Origin: Candidatus Altarchaeales archaeon
GTDB lineage: Archaea > Altiarchaeota > Altiarchaeia > IMC4 > QMZM01
Assembly (NCBI GenBank): GCA_003663045.1
Contig: QMZG01000025.1
Coordinates: 1-11,262, forward strand
DNA length: 11,262 bases
Direction of reading: 5' to 3'
This document shows, one piece after another, positions 5,763 to 11,262 of this stretch (positions within the stretch are counted from its first letter, which is position 1; each line of letters opens with the position of its first letter). A program made the position numbers and the translations under genes. Under the pieces are notes generated by a model. The model made no database searches, had not been told where the DNA came from, and worked only from the letters and a program-made list of their open reading frames with translations.

Positions 5763-6401
5763 TTAAACAACAATACCCAGATCAAAAACCGCCTCTGAGA
5801 TCCCAGTGAGAATGAACTGAATTGCTATGGCTGACAACATTAAACCCATAACCCTGGTAATTACCCTCGTCCCGGTTTTTCCGAGAATTCTAAAGATGAG
5901 ATTTGATTTTGAGAGTATGAAATAAGAAATTAGAAATATCAGAACAATATTAATCATTAGAAAAATCTTGTTTATATCATTCTCGGCATTGTCAAAGAGA
6001 ACAATTCCAGTAGTTATTGCTCCAGGTCCAGTAAGTAGGGGGATAGCCAATGGTGTAATTGATATATTCTCCTTCTCCTCCTCTATGTCCTCCGATGCCT
6101 CGGTCCTACTTTTCCTTCCAAATAGCATCTCTATGGAGATTATCAGAAGAAGAATCCCGCCGGCAATCCTAAAGGAATACATCTTAATATCTAATAACTC
6201 AAATATCATATTTCCAGTCAGGGTAAGTATAATCAAGGTTACGGCAGCAAATATAATAGCCCTTCTAATCATCAAATCCCTGTCAGATTCCTTAAATCTC
6301 TCGAGGAGTGTAATGAATATTGGAACGTTTCCAAATGGATCGATTATTACAAATAAAGCCACAAAGGAGTGTATGATAAAGGTAAATGTGGCGATGTCCA
6401 T
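5763..6401 (-). CDS. MarC-family integral membrane protein
   Basis: A 212-residue membrane protein of the MarC/YchE/YhgN family (PF01914). The family is widespread but has no proven substrate, and its old link to multiple antibiotic resistance in E. coli was not upheld. Seen: DPFGNVPIF (21-29) after the first helix, and PLAIPLLTGPGAITT (117-131) opening the second half, the two family signatures of an inverted-repeat, roughly six-helix fold. A charged cytoplasmic-type loop (RKSRTEASEDIEEEKE, 96-111) separates the halves. The start lies 6 bp behind the thiC stop, and GGTGGA within the end of thiC is a fair ribosome binding site, so the two genes are probably cotranscribed. Export or uptake of a thiamine-related compound would fit the context but is only a guess. 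Confidence 0.92.
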   Translation of the reverse strand: MDIATFTFIIHSFVALFVIIDPFGNVPIFITLLERFKESDRDLMIRRAIIFAAVTLIILTLTGNMIFELLDIKMYSFRIAGGILLLIISIEMLFGRKSRTEASEDIEEEKENISITPLAIPLLTGPGAITTGIVLFDNAENDINKIFLMINIVLIFLISYFILSKSNLIFRILGKTGTRVITRVMGLMLSAIAIQFILTGISEAVFDLGIVV

Positions 6402-6407
6402 TTCTGT

Positions 6408-7607
6408 TTATCCACCAAGATATTCATTCACGATCTTTAAAGCGCAGTACTTCCCACACATAGTACAAACCTTTTTATCAATCAGTTCAGAATGTGCTTC
6501 TTTAATTTTTTTGTCAATGCATAACTCAAACATCTTGTTCCAGTCAAGTTCCTTTCTTGCCTTGGAGAGTTCGTCATCCCTCTTAGTATCTCCGAGTCTG
6601 ACTATATCTGCGGCATGTGCCGCTACCTTGGAGGCTATTACACCATTTTTGACATCCTCTACAGTGGGTAAACCAAGATGCTCTGAGGGAGTTACATAAC
6701 ACAGAAAGTCTGCCCCATACATTCCAGCGATAGAACCACCAATTGCTCCCGAAATGTGATCATAACCTAAAGCTATGTCAGTAACCAGTGGTCCAAGGAC
6801 ATAAAAAGGGGAGTTGTCACAGATTCTTTTTTCCAGAAGAACATTCATCTCAATCTGGTCCAAGGGAACGTGCCCAGGACCTTCAATGATAATCGGAACG
6901 TTTTCCTTTCTTGCTTTCTTAGTCAGTTTACCAAGATTTATAAGCTCCTGCATCTGTGCTATGTCAGAAGAATCGTGCAGGCAGGCTGGTCTCAGGGCAT
7001 CACCCAAGCTAATAACCACGTCATATTCCTTAACTATCTCCAAGATCCGATCAAAATTTTCATACAATGGGTTCTCTTTTTGATTTTCAATCATCCATGC
7101 GGCAAGAAAACTCCCACCCCTACTCGTTATTGGGATTAACCTCTTATTCAGATTTTCCACAATATCCCTGGTTATACCACAATGTAGTGTGAGAAAATCA
7201 ACCCCATCCATGCAGTGTTTTTCTATTACCTTAAGAATTGATTCTGAAGACATATCGATCTTTTCCTCCAAAAATGCCTGATAAATGGGCACAGTACCCA
7301 AAGGAACGTTTGTATTTTTTAAGATTTTCCTTCTGATCTCATCCAGATCGCCACCAATGCTTAGGTCCATTAGCGTATCGGTACCATATTCTACAGCGGT
7401 TTTGGCTTTTTTCAGCTCTCTTTTTAGATCAACCACATCTGGAGATGTTCCAATATTTGCATTTACCTTTACCTTCGTTCCAGCACCAATCGCCAGGGGG
7501 GGAATTTCTCTTTTTGCATTTTTCACTATAACCACTGAACCATTCCTTACATTCCTTTCTAGCTTCTCCATGGAAATTCCCTCCTTTTTTGCTATCTCTT
7601 CGAGCAT
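6408..7607 (-). CDS. thiC: Phosphomethylpyrimidine synthase ThiC, short archaeal/clostridial form
   Basis: Radical-SAM enzyme converting aminoimidazole ribotide to HMP-phosphate, the pyrimidine half of thiamine. Seen: NANIGTS (49-55), MDLSIGGDLDEIR (80-92), GTVPIYQA (104-111), SRGGSFLAAWM (162-172), SLGDALRPACLHD (200-212), EGPGHVPLDQ (242-251, a metal-ligand His), GYDHISGAIGG (281-291), YVTPSEHLGLP (304-314) and the C-terminal cluster cysteines Cys381, Cys384 and Cys388. The spacing CX2CX3C is one residue tighter than the CX2CX4C of long bacterial ThiC, which I believe is normal for short forms. An in-frame TAA lies two codons before the ATG, so the start is fixed. The N-terminus is probably 15-20 residues shorter than in typical short ThiC proteins. 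At 399 residues all catalytic parts are present. Confidence 0.97.
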   Translation of the reverse strand: MLEEIAKKEGISMEKLERNVRNGSVVIVKNAKREIPPLAIGAGTKVKVNANIGTSPDVVDLKRELKKAKTAVEYGTDTLMDLSIGGDLDEIRRKILKNTNVPLGTVPIYQAFLEEKIDMSSESILKVIEKHCMDGVDFLTLHCGITRDIVENLNKRLIPITSRGGSFLAAWMIENQKENPLYENFDRILEIVKEYDVVISLGDALRPACLHDSSDIAQMQELINLGKLTKKARKENVPIIIEGPGHVPLDQIEMNVLLEKRICDNSPFYVLGPLVTDIALGYDHISGAIGGSIAGMYGADFLCYVTPSEHLGLPTVEDVKNGVIASKVAAHAADIVRLGDTKRDDELSKARKELDWNKMFELCIDKKIKEAHSELIDKKVCTMCGKYCALKIVNEYLGG

Positions 7608-7637
7608 TTTTTAACTTTATGGGAAAAGATTAAATTA

Positions 7638-7663
7638 AAACAAGATCTTGTTTCAAGAGAAAC
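7638..7663. promoter_or_regulatory. Perfect 16-bp palindrome with an overlapping alternative hairpin, thiC upstream
   Basis: AAACAAGATCTTGTTT (7638-7653) is a perfect inverted repeat centred about 38 bp before the thiC ATG. It overlaps the AT-rich stretch (minus strand TTTTAATTTAATC) that would serve as the thiC TATA element, the position of a repressor or activator site. A second hairpin, GTTTC/GAAAC around AAGA (7650-7663), shares bases with the right arm, so the two RNA folds would exclude each other. Downstream T-rich sequence could also make this the 3' end of the nop10 transcript. No TPP-riboswitch core sequence is present. Confidence 0.45.
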
Positions 7664-7671
7664 CATAAGTG

Positions 7672-7848
7672 TCAGGTTAAGGAGGATGAGGCCTTTTCCT
7701 CCTCTCTCTTCATCATCCTTCTGTACTTACCATAGGGATCATCCGGGGAAAATTTTGGTGGTTTTGCTTCAAAGGTTTTCGAGCCACATTTTGGACAGAT
7801 ATCCTTCAATGTATAAGAATTACATATTGGACATTTATGAATTCTCAT
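7672..7848 (-). CDS. nop10: H/ACA ribonucleoprotein protein Nop10
   Basis: A 58-residue protein of the H/ACA guide-RNA particle that directs pseudouridylation with Cbf5, Gar1 and L7Ae. Archaeal Nop10 has an N-terminal zinc ribbon and a C-terminal helix that binds Cbf5. Seen: MRIHKCPICN at the start, four zinc-binding cysteines (Cys6, Cys9, Cys18, Cys21), then KPPKFSPDDPYGKYRR (29-44), the near-invariant Nop10 linker and helix. The length is normal. The acidic-Ser tail EEEKASSSLT is unremarkable. It starts 29 bp after the aIF2-alpha stop in the same direction; this pairing is conserved across Archaea and indicates one transcript. Confidence 0.97.
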   Translation of the reverse strand: MRIHKCPICNSYTLKDICPKCGSKTFEAKPPKFSPDDPYGKYRRMMKREEEKASSSLT

Positions 7849-7877
7849 TTTTTCTTTATTTCTTTAGAAAAATCACA

Positions 7878-8675
7878 TCATTTTCTAACCTCTTCAATTT
7901 TTCTATGAAATTCTCCAATACCACTATTTTTTTCTATGTAATTTATACCCTTCTCAATAGCATTTCTCAAGAGTTTCTCTGCAGACTTATAATCCTTGGA
8001 GCGCACCTTAACCCTGTAGATGGGTGGAGAAACATAGCCTACTTCGATCTCAAAATCTGAATCAGTTTTATAATTCTCTATCTTTTTTAGGGATTCTTTA
8101 ATAATGTTTACGCCATTGGGTTCATAACTTCTTAATTCTACATAACCAGTAATATAAACAAATGGGGGCTTTATATTCTTTTTCACTATATCGATAAGTG
8201 CAGATTTCCATTTTTCATTCAGTGAGAGTCTATCCACAATTTTATCATCACCGGCAATTGCTTCTAGTCCTTCATATAAACTATCGAATTCTTTCAGTAA
8301 TTTTTTCCCGATCTTATTATCTACTTCATCTGGAGAAACCTTTAATTCATCTGCCAGTATCTTTAACAATTTATCTGCCCTCTGTCGTTGCTTTACCTCC
8401 TGTAGTTTTCTCTTCCTCTGAGCATCGCTTACCCTTCTGAGGGAAAGGTCAATATGCCCCCTCTCGGGGTTTACACTAAGAACCTGAAGTACTACCTTCT
8501 GCCCCTCCCTCACATAATCACGAATATTACGAACCCATTTCAACGAGATCTCAGACAAATGGAGCATGCCCTTTTTATTTCCATACTCGTCTAAGGTGAT
8601 AAATGCCCCCTGCTTAAATATACTTTGAACCGTTCCTATGACAAACTCCCCCACCTCAGGATACTCATCCCCCAT
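7878..8675 (-). CDS. eif2a: Translation initiation factor aIF2, alpha subunit
   Basis: RNA-binding subunit of the heterotrimer that carries initiator Met-tRNA to the small ribosomal subunit. Counting from the start chosen here (265 residues, close to the usual length): the N-terminal S1/OB domain contains EFVIGTVQSIF, LDEYGNKKGMLHLSEIS and GHIDLSLRRVS, then a helical domain, then the C-terminal alpha/beta domain that contacts the gamma subunit, with PNGVNIIKESL and PPIYRVKVRSKDYKSAE. The second Ser of LSEIS aligns with eukaryotic eIF2-alpha Ser51. An upstream in-frame ATG exists at 8708, but a strong TATA box (TTATATAA) touches it and would put transcription start downstream of it. M. jannaschii-type proteins also begin about four residues before YPE, as here. 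The frame stays open further upstream only by chance, antisense to ilvN. Confidence 0.96.
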   Translation of the reverse strand: MGDEYPEVGEFVIGTVQSIFKQGAFITLDEYGNKKGMLHLSEISLKWVRNIRDYVREGQKVVLQVLSVNPERGHIDLSLRRVSDAQRKRKLQEVKQRQRADKLLKILADELKVSPDEVDNKIGKKLLKEFDSLYEGLEAIAGDDKIVDRLSLNEKWKSALIDIVKKNIKPPFVYITGYVELRSYEPNGVNIIKESLKKIENYKTDSDFEIEVGYVSPPIYRVKVRSKDYKSAEKLLRNAIEKGINYIEKNSGIGEFHRKIEEVRK

Positions 8676-8708
8676 TTTCCAATTTCCCTTATCTTCAGCT
8701 TTAGGCAT

Positions 8709-8769
8709 TTTATATAAGCGTAAACTAATAGTTTTAATACTTACCCTTGAAACTAAATAAATCCGAAAA
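8709..8769. promoter_or_regulatory. Divergent promoter region of aIF2-alpha and ilvN
   Basis: TTATATAA (8710-8717) is self-complementary and reads as a TATA box on both strands. On the minus strand it sits 35-42 bp before the preferred aIF2-alpha start, giving a short leader. For ilvN, TTTTAATAC (8732-8740) is about 30 bp before the ATG and is the better placed box. No Shine-Dalgarno is seen before ilvN, so a leaderless or very short leader is likely. Confidence 0.5.
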
Positions 8770-9249
8770 ATGAGAGCCCATATCTTTACTGCTTTGGTGG
8801 AGCATAAACCCGGAGTTCTGCAAAGGGTAGCTTCCATGTTTACCAGAAGGAGATTTAACATAGAAAGTATAACGGTGGGTCCAACAGAGAATCCCAATAT
8901 TGCCAGAATGACTATCTTAACGAGGGGGGATGATAAAACCTTAGAGCAGATAGAAAAGCAGATGAACAAACTGGTGAATGTGATAAAGGTTACTGATCTC
9001 AGCAGGGATGAATCAATTTGTAGAGAATTATGCTTGATCAAGATCCATACACCACATGAAAAACAGAAGTCTCAGGTTATGCAGTATGCAGATGTATTCA
9101 GAGGCAGGGTGGTAGATGTGAATCCAGATTCTATTACGGTCGAGATTACTGGAGATTCTGAAAAGATAGATGCATTTATTAACCTAACAAGAAGTATAGG
9201 GATAAAGGAGGTATCAAGAACTGGAACAACTGCTATGCAAAGGGGTTGA
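8770..9249 (+). CDS. ilvN: Acetolactate synthase regulatory (small) subunit
   Basis: Regulatory partner of acetolactate synthase, the first common enzyme of valine, leucine and isoleucine synthesis; it activates the catalytic subunit and confers valine feedback. The 159 residues are the typical length of IlvH-type subunits. Seen: an N-terminal ACT domain (about 3-75) with EHKPGVLQRVASMF (11-24), RRFNIESITVGPTE (27-40) and EKQMNKLVNVIKV; then the C-terminal small-subunit domain with ELCLIKIHT, FRGRVVDV and EITGDSEKIDAFI, ending SRTGTTAMQRG. Asn30 matches valine-contact Asn29 of E. coli IlvH, while the residue matching Asn11 is His12. The catalytic subunit gene is not in the window, although the two are usually adjacent. 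The protease gene follows 59 bp downstream. Confidence 0.97.
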   Translation: MRAHIFTALVEHKPGVLQRVASMFTRRRFNIESITVGPTENPNIARMTILTRGDDKTLEQIEKQMNKLVNVIKVTDLSRDESICRELCLIKIHTPHEKQKSQVMQYADVFRGRVVDVNPDSITVEITGDSEKIDAFINLTRSIGIKEVSRTGTTAMQRG

Positions 9250-9308
9250 GGTGAGTACGGACTTAAGTCAGCAGATGCAATACATTGAGGCATTCTTTTC
9301 ATCTAAAA

Positions 9309-10454
9309 ATGCAATCATCTTACAGAATCTTCAGATTATTTGGAATTTCGGTTGAATTGCACATCACCTTCATCATCGTATTTTTTCTGTTTCTTTTTGG
9401 TGCATCCCTTTATGGACTTGCAGAATATCGAGGATTCATCGGTTTGATGTATGGTACATTCTATGGTATAAAGGTATTCTCCTTATTTCTCCTATTGTTT
9501 GGCACCGTCCTGATACATGAATTTGCACACTCTATAGTAGCATTGAGAAATGGTATAAAGGTTCCAAAGATAACCCTGACTCCTATTGGGGGTGCCGCTA
9601 ATATAGATGTCCCGGAAGATCCCAAGCTGGAGTTTAAGGTATCAATTGCAGGACCTTTAACCAATTTCGTACTCTTATTTTTATCCCTAACTATCTTGCT
9701 CATATTCTGGCCGAATTTTTTACTGACTATCAACTTTTTTGATTATTTCTATTTGGATAAAATCTTTGAAGACATTTTATTTGTTCCAAATATCTTTGTC
9801 ATAATAGTTGCTATAAATCTCATACTAGGTGCATTTAATCTAATCCCAGCGTTTCCTATGGATGGTGGTAGGGTTTTACGTTCTATACTTGCTCTCTGGA
9901 TTGATTATGTAGAAGCTACTAAAATAGCGGTTCAGATCAGTCAGATATTGGCAATTCTAATGTTCATTGCAGGCCTGAGGTTTGGGTTTATTCTAATTTT
10001 AATCGCATTCTTTATACTAATGGCTGGGCCAAGTGAATTTAGGATAGTGAGAATGAAGCACGCACTTCATGGCATGACTCTTAGAAGTGTAGCCATCCCC
10101 AACATGAGATATGTAAATGAATCCACCACTGTGAAGGAATTCCTGGATTTAATTGCTTATCCTCAACAGGATCATTATCCCGTTACCGATCACAGCGGAA
10201 AGTTGATTGGAATCCTAAATATAGATGATATAAAAGAAATTGATCAGAGGGATTTTGATAAAATTCCGGTAAGAAATTTGACCAGTAGAAGATTTGACAT
10301 AGTTGATGCAAACCTCAAGATTGAGGAAAAGATAGCCACCCTCCTAACCAAGGATTTTATTCTGGTTGTAGATTCTGGACGAGTTATCGGATACCTGACT
10401 CCGGATCATCTTTTAGAGATTGCAAGATTTTATGGTATTAGAAAGATGAGATAA
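9309..10454 (+). CDS. Site-2-type intramembrane metalloprotease (M50) with C-terminal CBS domains
   Basis: A 381-residue zinc protease of the S2P family that cleaves substrates within the membrane. Seen: a short FRLFGISVELH lead-in (8-18), hydrophobic segments, the zinc-binding HEFAH (70-74), PIGGAANID (92-100), the third helix GAFNLIPAFPMDGGRVLRS (174-192) with the zinc ligand Asp185, then a cytoplasmic CBS pair (about 260-375) with DHYPVTDHSGKLIGILNIDD and RVIGYLTPDHL. CBS domains usually sense adenine nucleotides. An in-frame TTG at 9285 could add eight residues, but the ATG used here gives the standard family N-terminus. It is 59 bp behind ilvN and may share its transcript; substrate unknown. 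The last 17 bp overlap the convergent DUF434 gene. Confidence 0.94.
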   Translation: MQSSYRIFRLFGISVELHITFIIVFFLFLFGASLYGLAEYRGFIGLMYGTFYGIKVFSLFLLLFGTVLIHEFAHSIVALRNGIKVPKITLTPIGGAANIDVPEDPKLEFKVSIAGPLTNFVLLFLSLTILLIFWPNFLLTINFFDYFYLDKIFEDILFVPNIFVIIVAINLILGAFNLIPAFPMDGGRVLRSILALWIDYVEATKIAVQISQILAILMFIAGLRFGFILILIAFFILMAGPSEFRIVRMKHALHGMTLRSVAIPNMRYVNESTTVKEFLDLIAYPQQDHYPVTDHSGKLIGILNIDDIKEIDQRDFDKIPVRNLTSRRFDIVDANLKIEEKIATLLTKDFILVVDSGRVIGYLTPDHLLEIARFYGIRKMR

Positions 10455-11079
10455 TCTCCATCCCTATGTCCACCACCTTATCTACCCTTTCAATTATGGC
10501 ACTATCGGAGGTAAATGTGATCTGGTTTAATTTTATTATTTCAAAATCTGCCCTTTTACTTGTTTTTGCATTACCACCCAGAGAGAATTTTTTCAGTTCA
10601 TTTCTGATAAAAGATGCGAGTTCCCCACTCTTTGAAATCTGTGAATCGAGGATAAATAAAATTGACTTAGGTTTATACTTAAAGAGAACCTCTAGAATTT
10701 TCTTCACCGCCTCTTTTGAATTTTTATCAAATCTGTATTTAGAAAAAATAGCGGAGGTGTCCCTTAAAAAACCATCCATTCCTTTCACGGTTTCCCTTCC
10801 AGTCAGTATCGCTTCAACAGTTATCAGAGTGTTGTAGGTATCGATCACTACCTCCTTTCCAGAAATTTTTTTTATAGAAATTAATTTTGATTTATGATCC
10901 CTGATCTCATCATCTGAAAATACATATCTAACGAGAAAGTTTCTCTGTTCTTTATTCAATTTGTAATGATTCACAACCAGATTCAGTGCGGTACTCTTAG
11001 GATAATTTCTATCAAGGAGATACTTCATATCCTGTGCGGCATTATCTAAAGAATTATTTAAAGAATTATGTGATGACAT
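10438..11079 (-). CDS. DUF434 / COG2454-type protein, possible nuclease-like C-terminal domain
   Basis: A 213-residue cytoplasmic protein. The N-terminal part (about 9-60: AAQDMKYLLDRNYPKSTALNLV ... LNKEQRNFLVRYVFS, interrupted here) matches DUF434, a helical archaeal domain of unknown role. The C-terminal half has VVIDTYNTLITVEAIL (77-92), MDGFLRDTSAIF (101-112), ILDSQISKSGE (143-153) and TSDSAIIERVDKVVDIG (190-206). Acidic residues at the ends of beta strands (Asp80 with Asn83, Asp107, Asp145, Asp192) recall PIN/NYN-type metal-dependent RNases; this is my inference. The start is fixed by an in-frame TAA five codons upstream. It lies 58 bp behind the LeuA/CimA stop on the same strand, and its 3' end overlaps the protease gene by 17 bp. 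Confidence 0.85.
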   Translation of the reverse strand: MSSHNSLNNSLDNAAQDMKYLLDRNYPKSTALNLVVNHYKLNKEQRNFLVRYVFSDDEIRDHKSKLISIKKISGKEVVIDTYNTLITVEAILTGRETVKGMDGFLRDTSAIFSKYRFDKNSKEAVKKILEVLFKYKPKSILFILDSQISKSGELASFIRNELKKFSLGGNAKTSKRADFEIIKLNQITFTSDSAIIERVDKVVDIGMEIISSF

Positions 11080-11137
11080 TTCAGTATATTCTTAAAATTT
11101 TTTCTGCCCTTTTCATTTCAATTGCGATGGTAATACC

Positions 11138-11262
11138 TCACTTCAATCCACTCATTATCGAATTCAATCCATTTATCATGGCATCTACACTCGCAAGAAC
11201 TATATCACTGCCGGCACCCTGTGCGGTAATGATCTTATCCCTACTCTTGAGCTTTACCATTA
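11138..11262 (-). CDS. C-terminus of a 2-isopropylmalate/citramalate synthase family enzyme (partial)
   Basis: Only the last 41 codons are in the window; the gene continues past the right edge. The tail KSRDKIITAQGAGSDIVLAS, followed by VDAMINGLNSIMSG, is the final helix region of the LeuA regulatory (allosteric dimer) domain, where leucine or isoleucine binds. LeuA, citramalate synthase CimA and related enzymes share this end, so the exact substrate cannot be decided here. Its presence near ilvN supports branched-chain amino-acid synthesis in this organism. The DUF434 gene follows on the same strand. Confidence 0.8.
   Translation of the reverse strand, partial: MVKLKSRDKIITAQGAGSDIVLASVDAMINGLNSIMSGLK

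Noticed and set aside
5968..6699. 243-codon open frame on the plus strand
   Set aside because: It runs antisense across marC and thiC, both clearly real, and its Ser/Ile-rich product matches no family.
7608..7671. TPP riboswitch before thiC
   Set aside because: Only 64 bp separate thiC from nop10, and the CTGAGA and conserved TPP-binding core are absent on the minus strand.
8709..9041. N-terminal extension of aIF2-alpha antisense to ilvN
   Set aside because: The frame stays open but the extra sequence has no aIF2 similarity, overlaps a clear ilvN gene and passes upstream of a strong TATA box.
9251..9355. Short plus-strand frame from GTG between ilvN and the protease
   Set aside because: About 34 codons (VSTDLSQQMQYIEAFF and on), preceded by GGGGTTGAG, but it overlaps the protease start in another frame and matches nothing known.
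11080..11137. Mini-gene between the LeuA/CimA stop and the DUF434 gene
   Set aside because: An 11-codon frame (MKRAEKILRIY) ends at TGA just before the DUF434 ATG. It is too short to support and in frame with the upstream gene only by chance.
1..11262. CRISPR array, tRNA or rRNA genes
   Set aside because: No regularly spaced repeats, no T-arm GTTCRA-type signature in a cloverleaf context, and no rRNA stretches were seen on either strand.

Overview
The window (about 38% G+C by eye) is archaeal chromosome. Two genes settle the domain: nop10, a small zinc-ribbon protein of H/ACA guide-RNA particles, and the alpha subunit of translation factor aIF2. AT-rich TATA-like boxes close to start codons and mostly weak Shine-Dalgarno sequences fit this. 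The gene set (short-form thiC, ilvN, site-2 protease with CBS domains, DUF434 protein, UPF0104 protein) looks euryarchaeal; I cannot name a genus.

Layout. 135-2641, minus strand: a two-gene membrane operon with a 4-bp stop/start overlap, a UPF0104/LPG-synthase-type protein followed by a GT-C glycosyltransferase, probably a cell-surface lipid or glycan module. 2833-4077: an unrecognised soluble protein (plus) facing a MscS-type channel (minus) that ends just after its beta domain; the two stop codons are 3 bp apart. 4078-4477: a 400-bp gene-free stretch with an unusual G+C-rich island of nested hairpins, then AT-rich tandem repeats in front of enolase. 4478-5746: enolase (plus). 5763-8675, minus strand: aIF2-alpha and nop10, then thiC (HMP-P synthase for thiamine) and a MarC-family membrane protein 6 bp behind it; a perfect 16-bp palindrome sits between nop10 and thiC. 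8770-10454, plus strand: ilvN (acetolactate synthase regulatory subunit) and an intramembrane metalloprotease with CBS domains. 10438-11262, minus strand: the C-terminus of a LeuA/CimA-type enzyme cut by the window edge, then a DUF434/COG2454 protein whose C-terminal half has motifs that look PIN/NYN-nuclease-like.

How the genes relate. ilvN and the LeuA/CimA fragment are both branched-chain amino-acid genes but lie on opposite strands with two unrelated genes between them. Enolase and aIF2-alpha, often embedded in ribosomal-protein clusters in Euryarchaeota, here stand apart with their own promoters. The window is mostly ordinary core metabolism and information processing. The items I would look at first are the structured island upstream of enolase, the operator-like palindrome before thiC, the truncated MscS abutting the orphan gene, and the possible nuclease fold of the DUF434 protein. 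I found no CRISPR array, tRNA, rRNA or clear complete mobile element.
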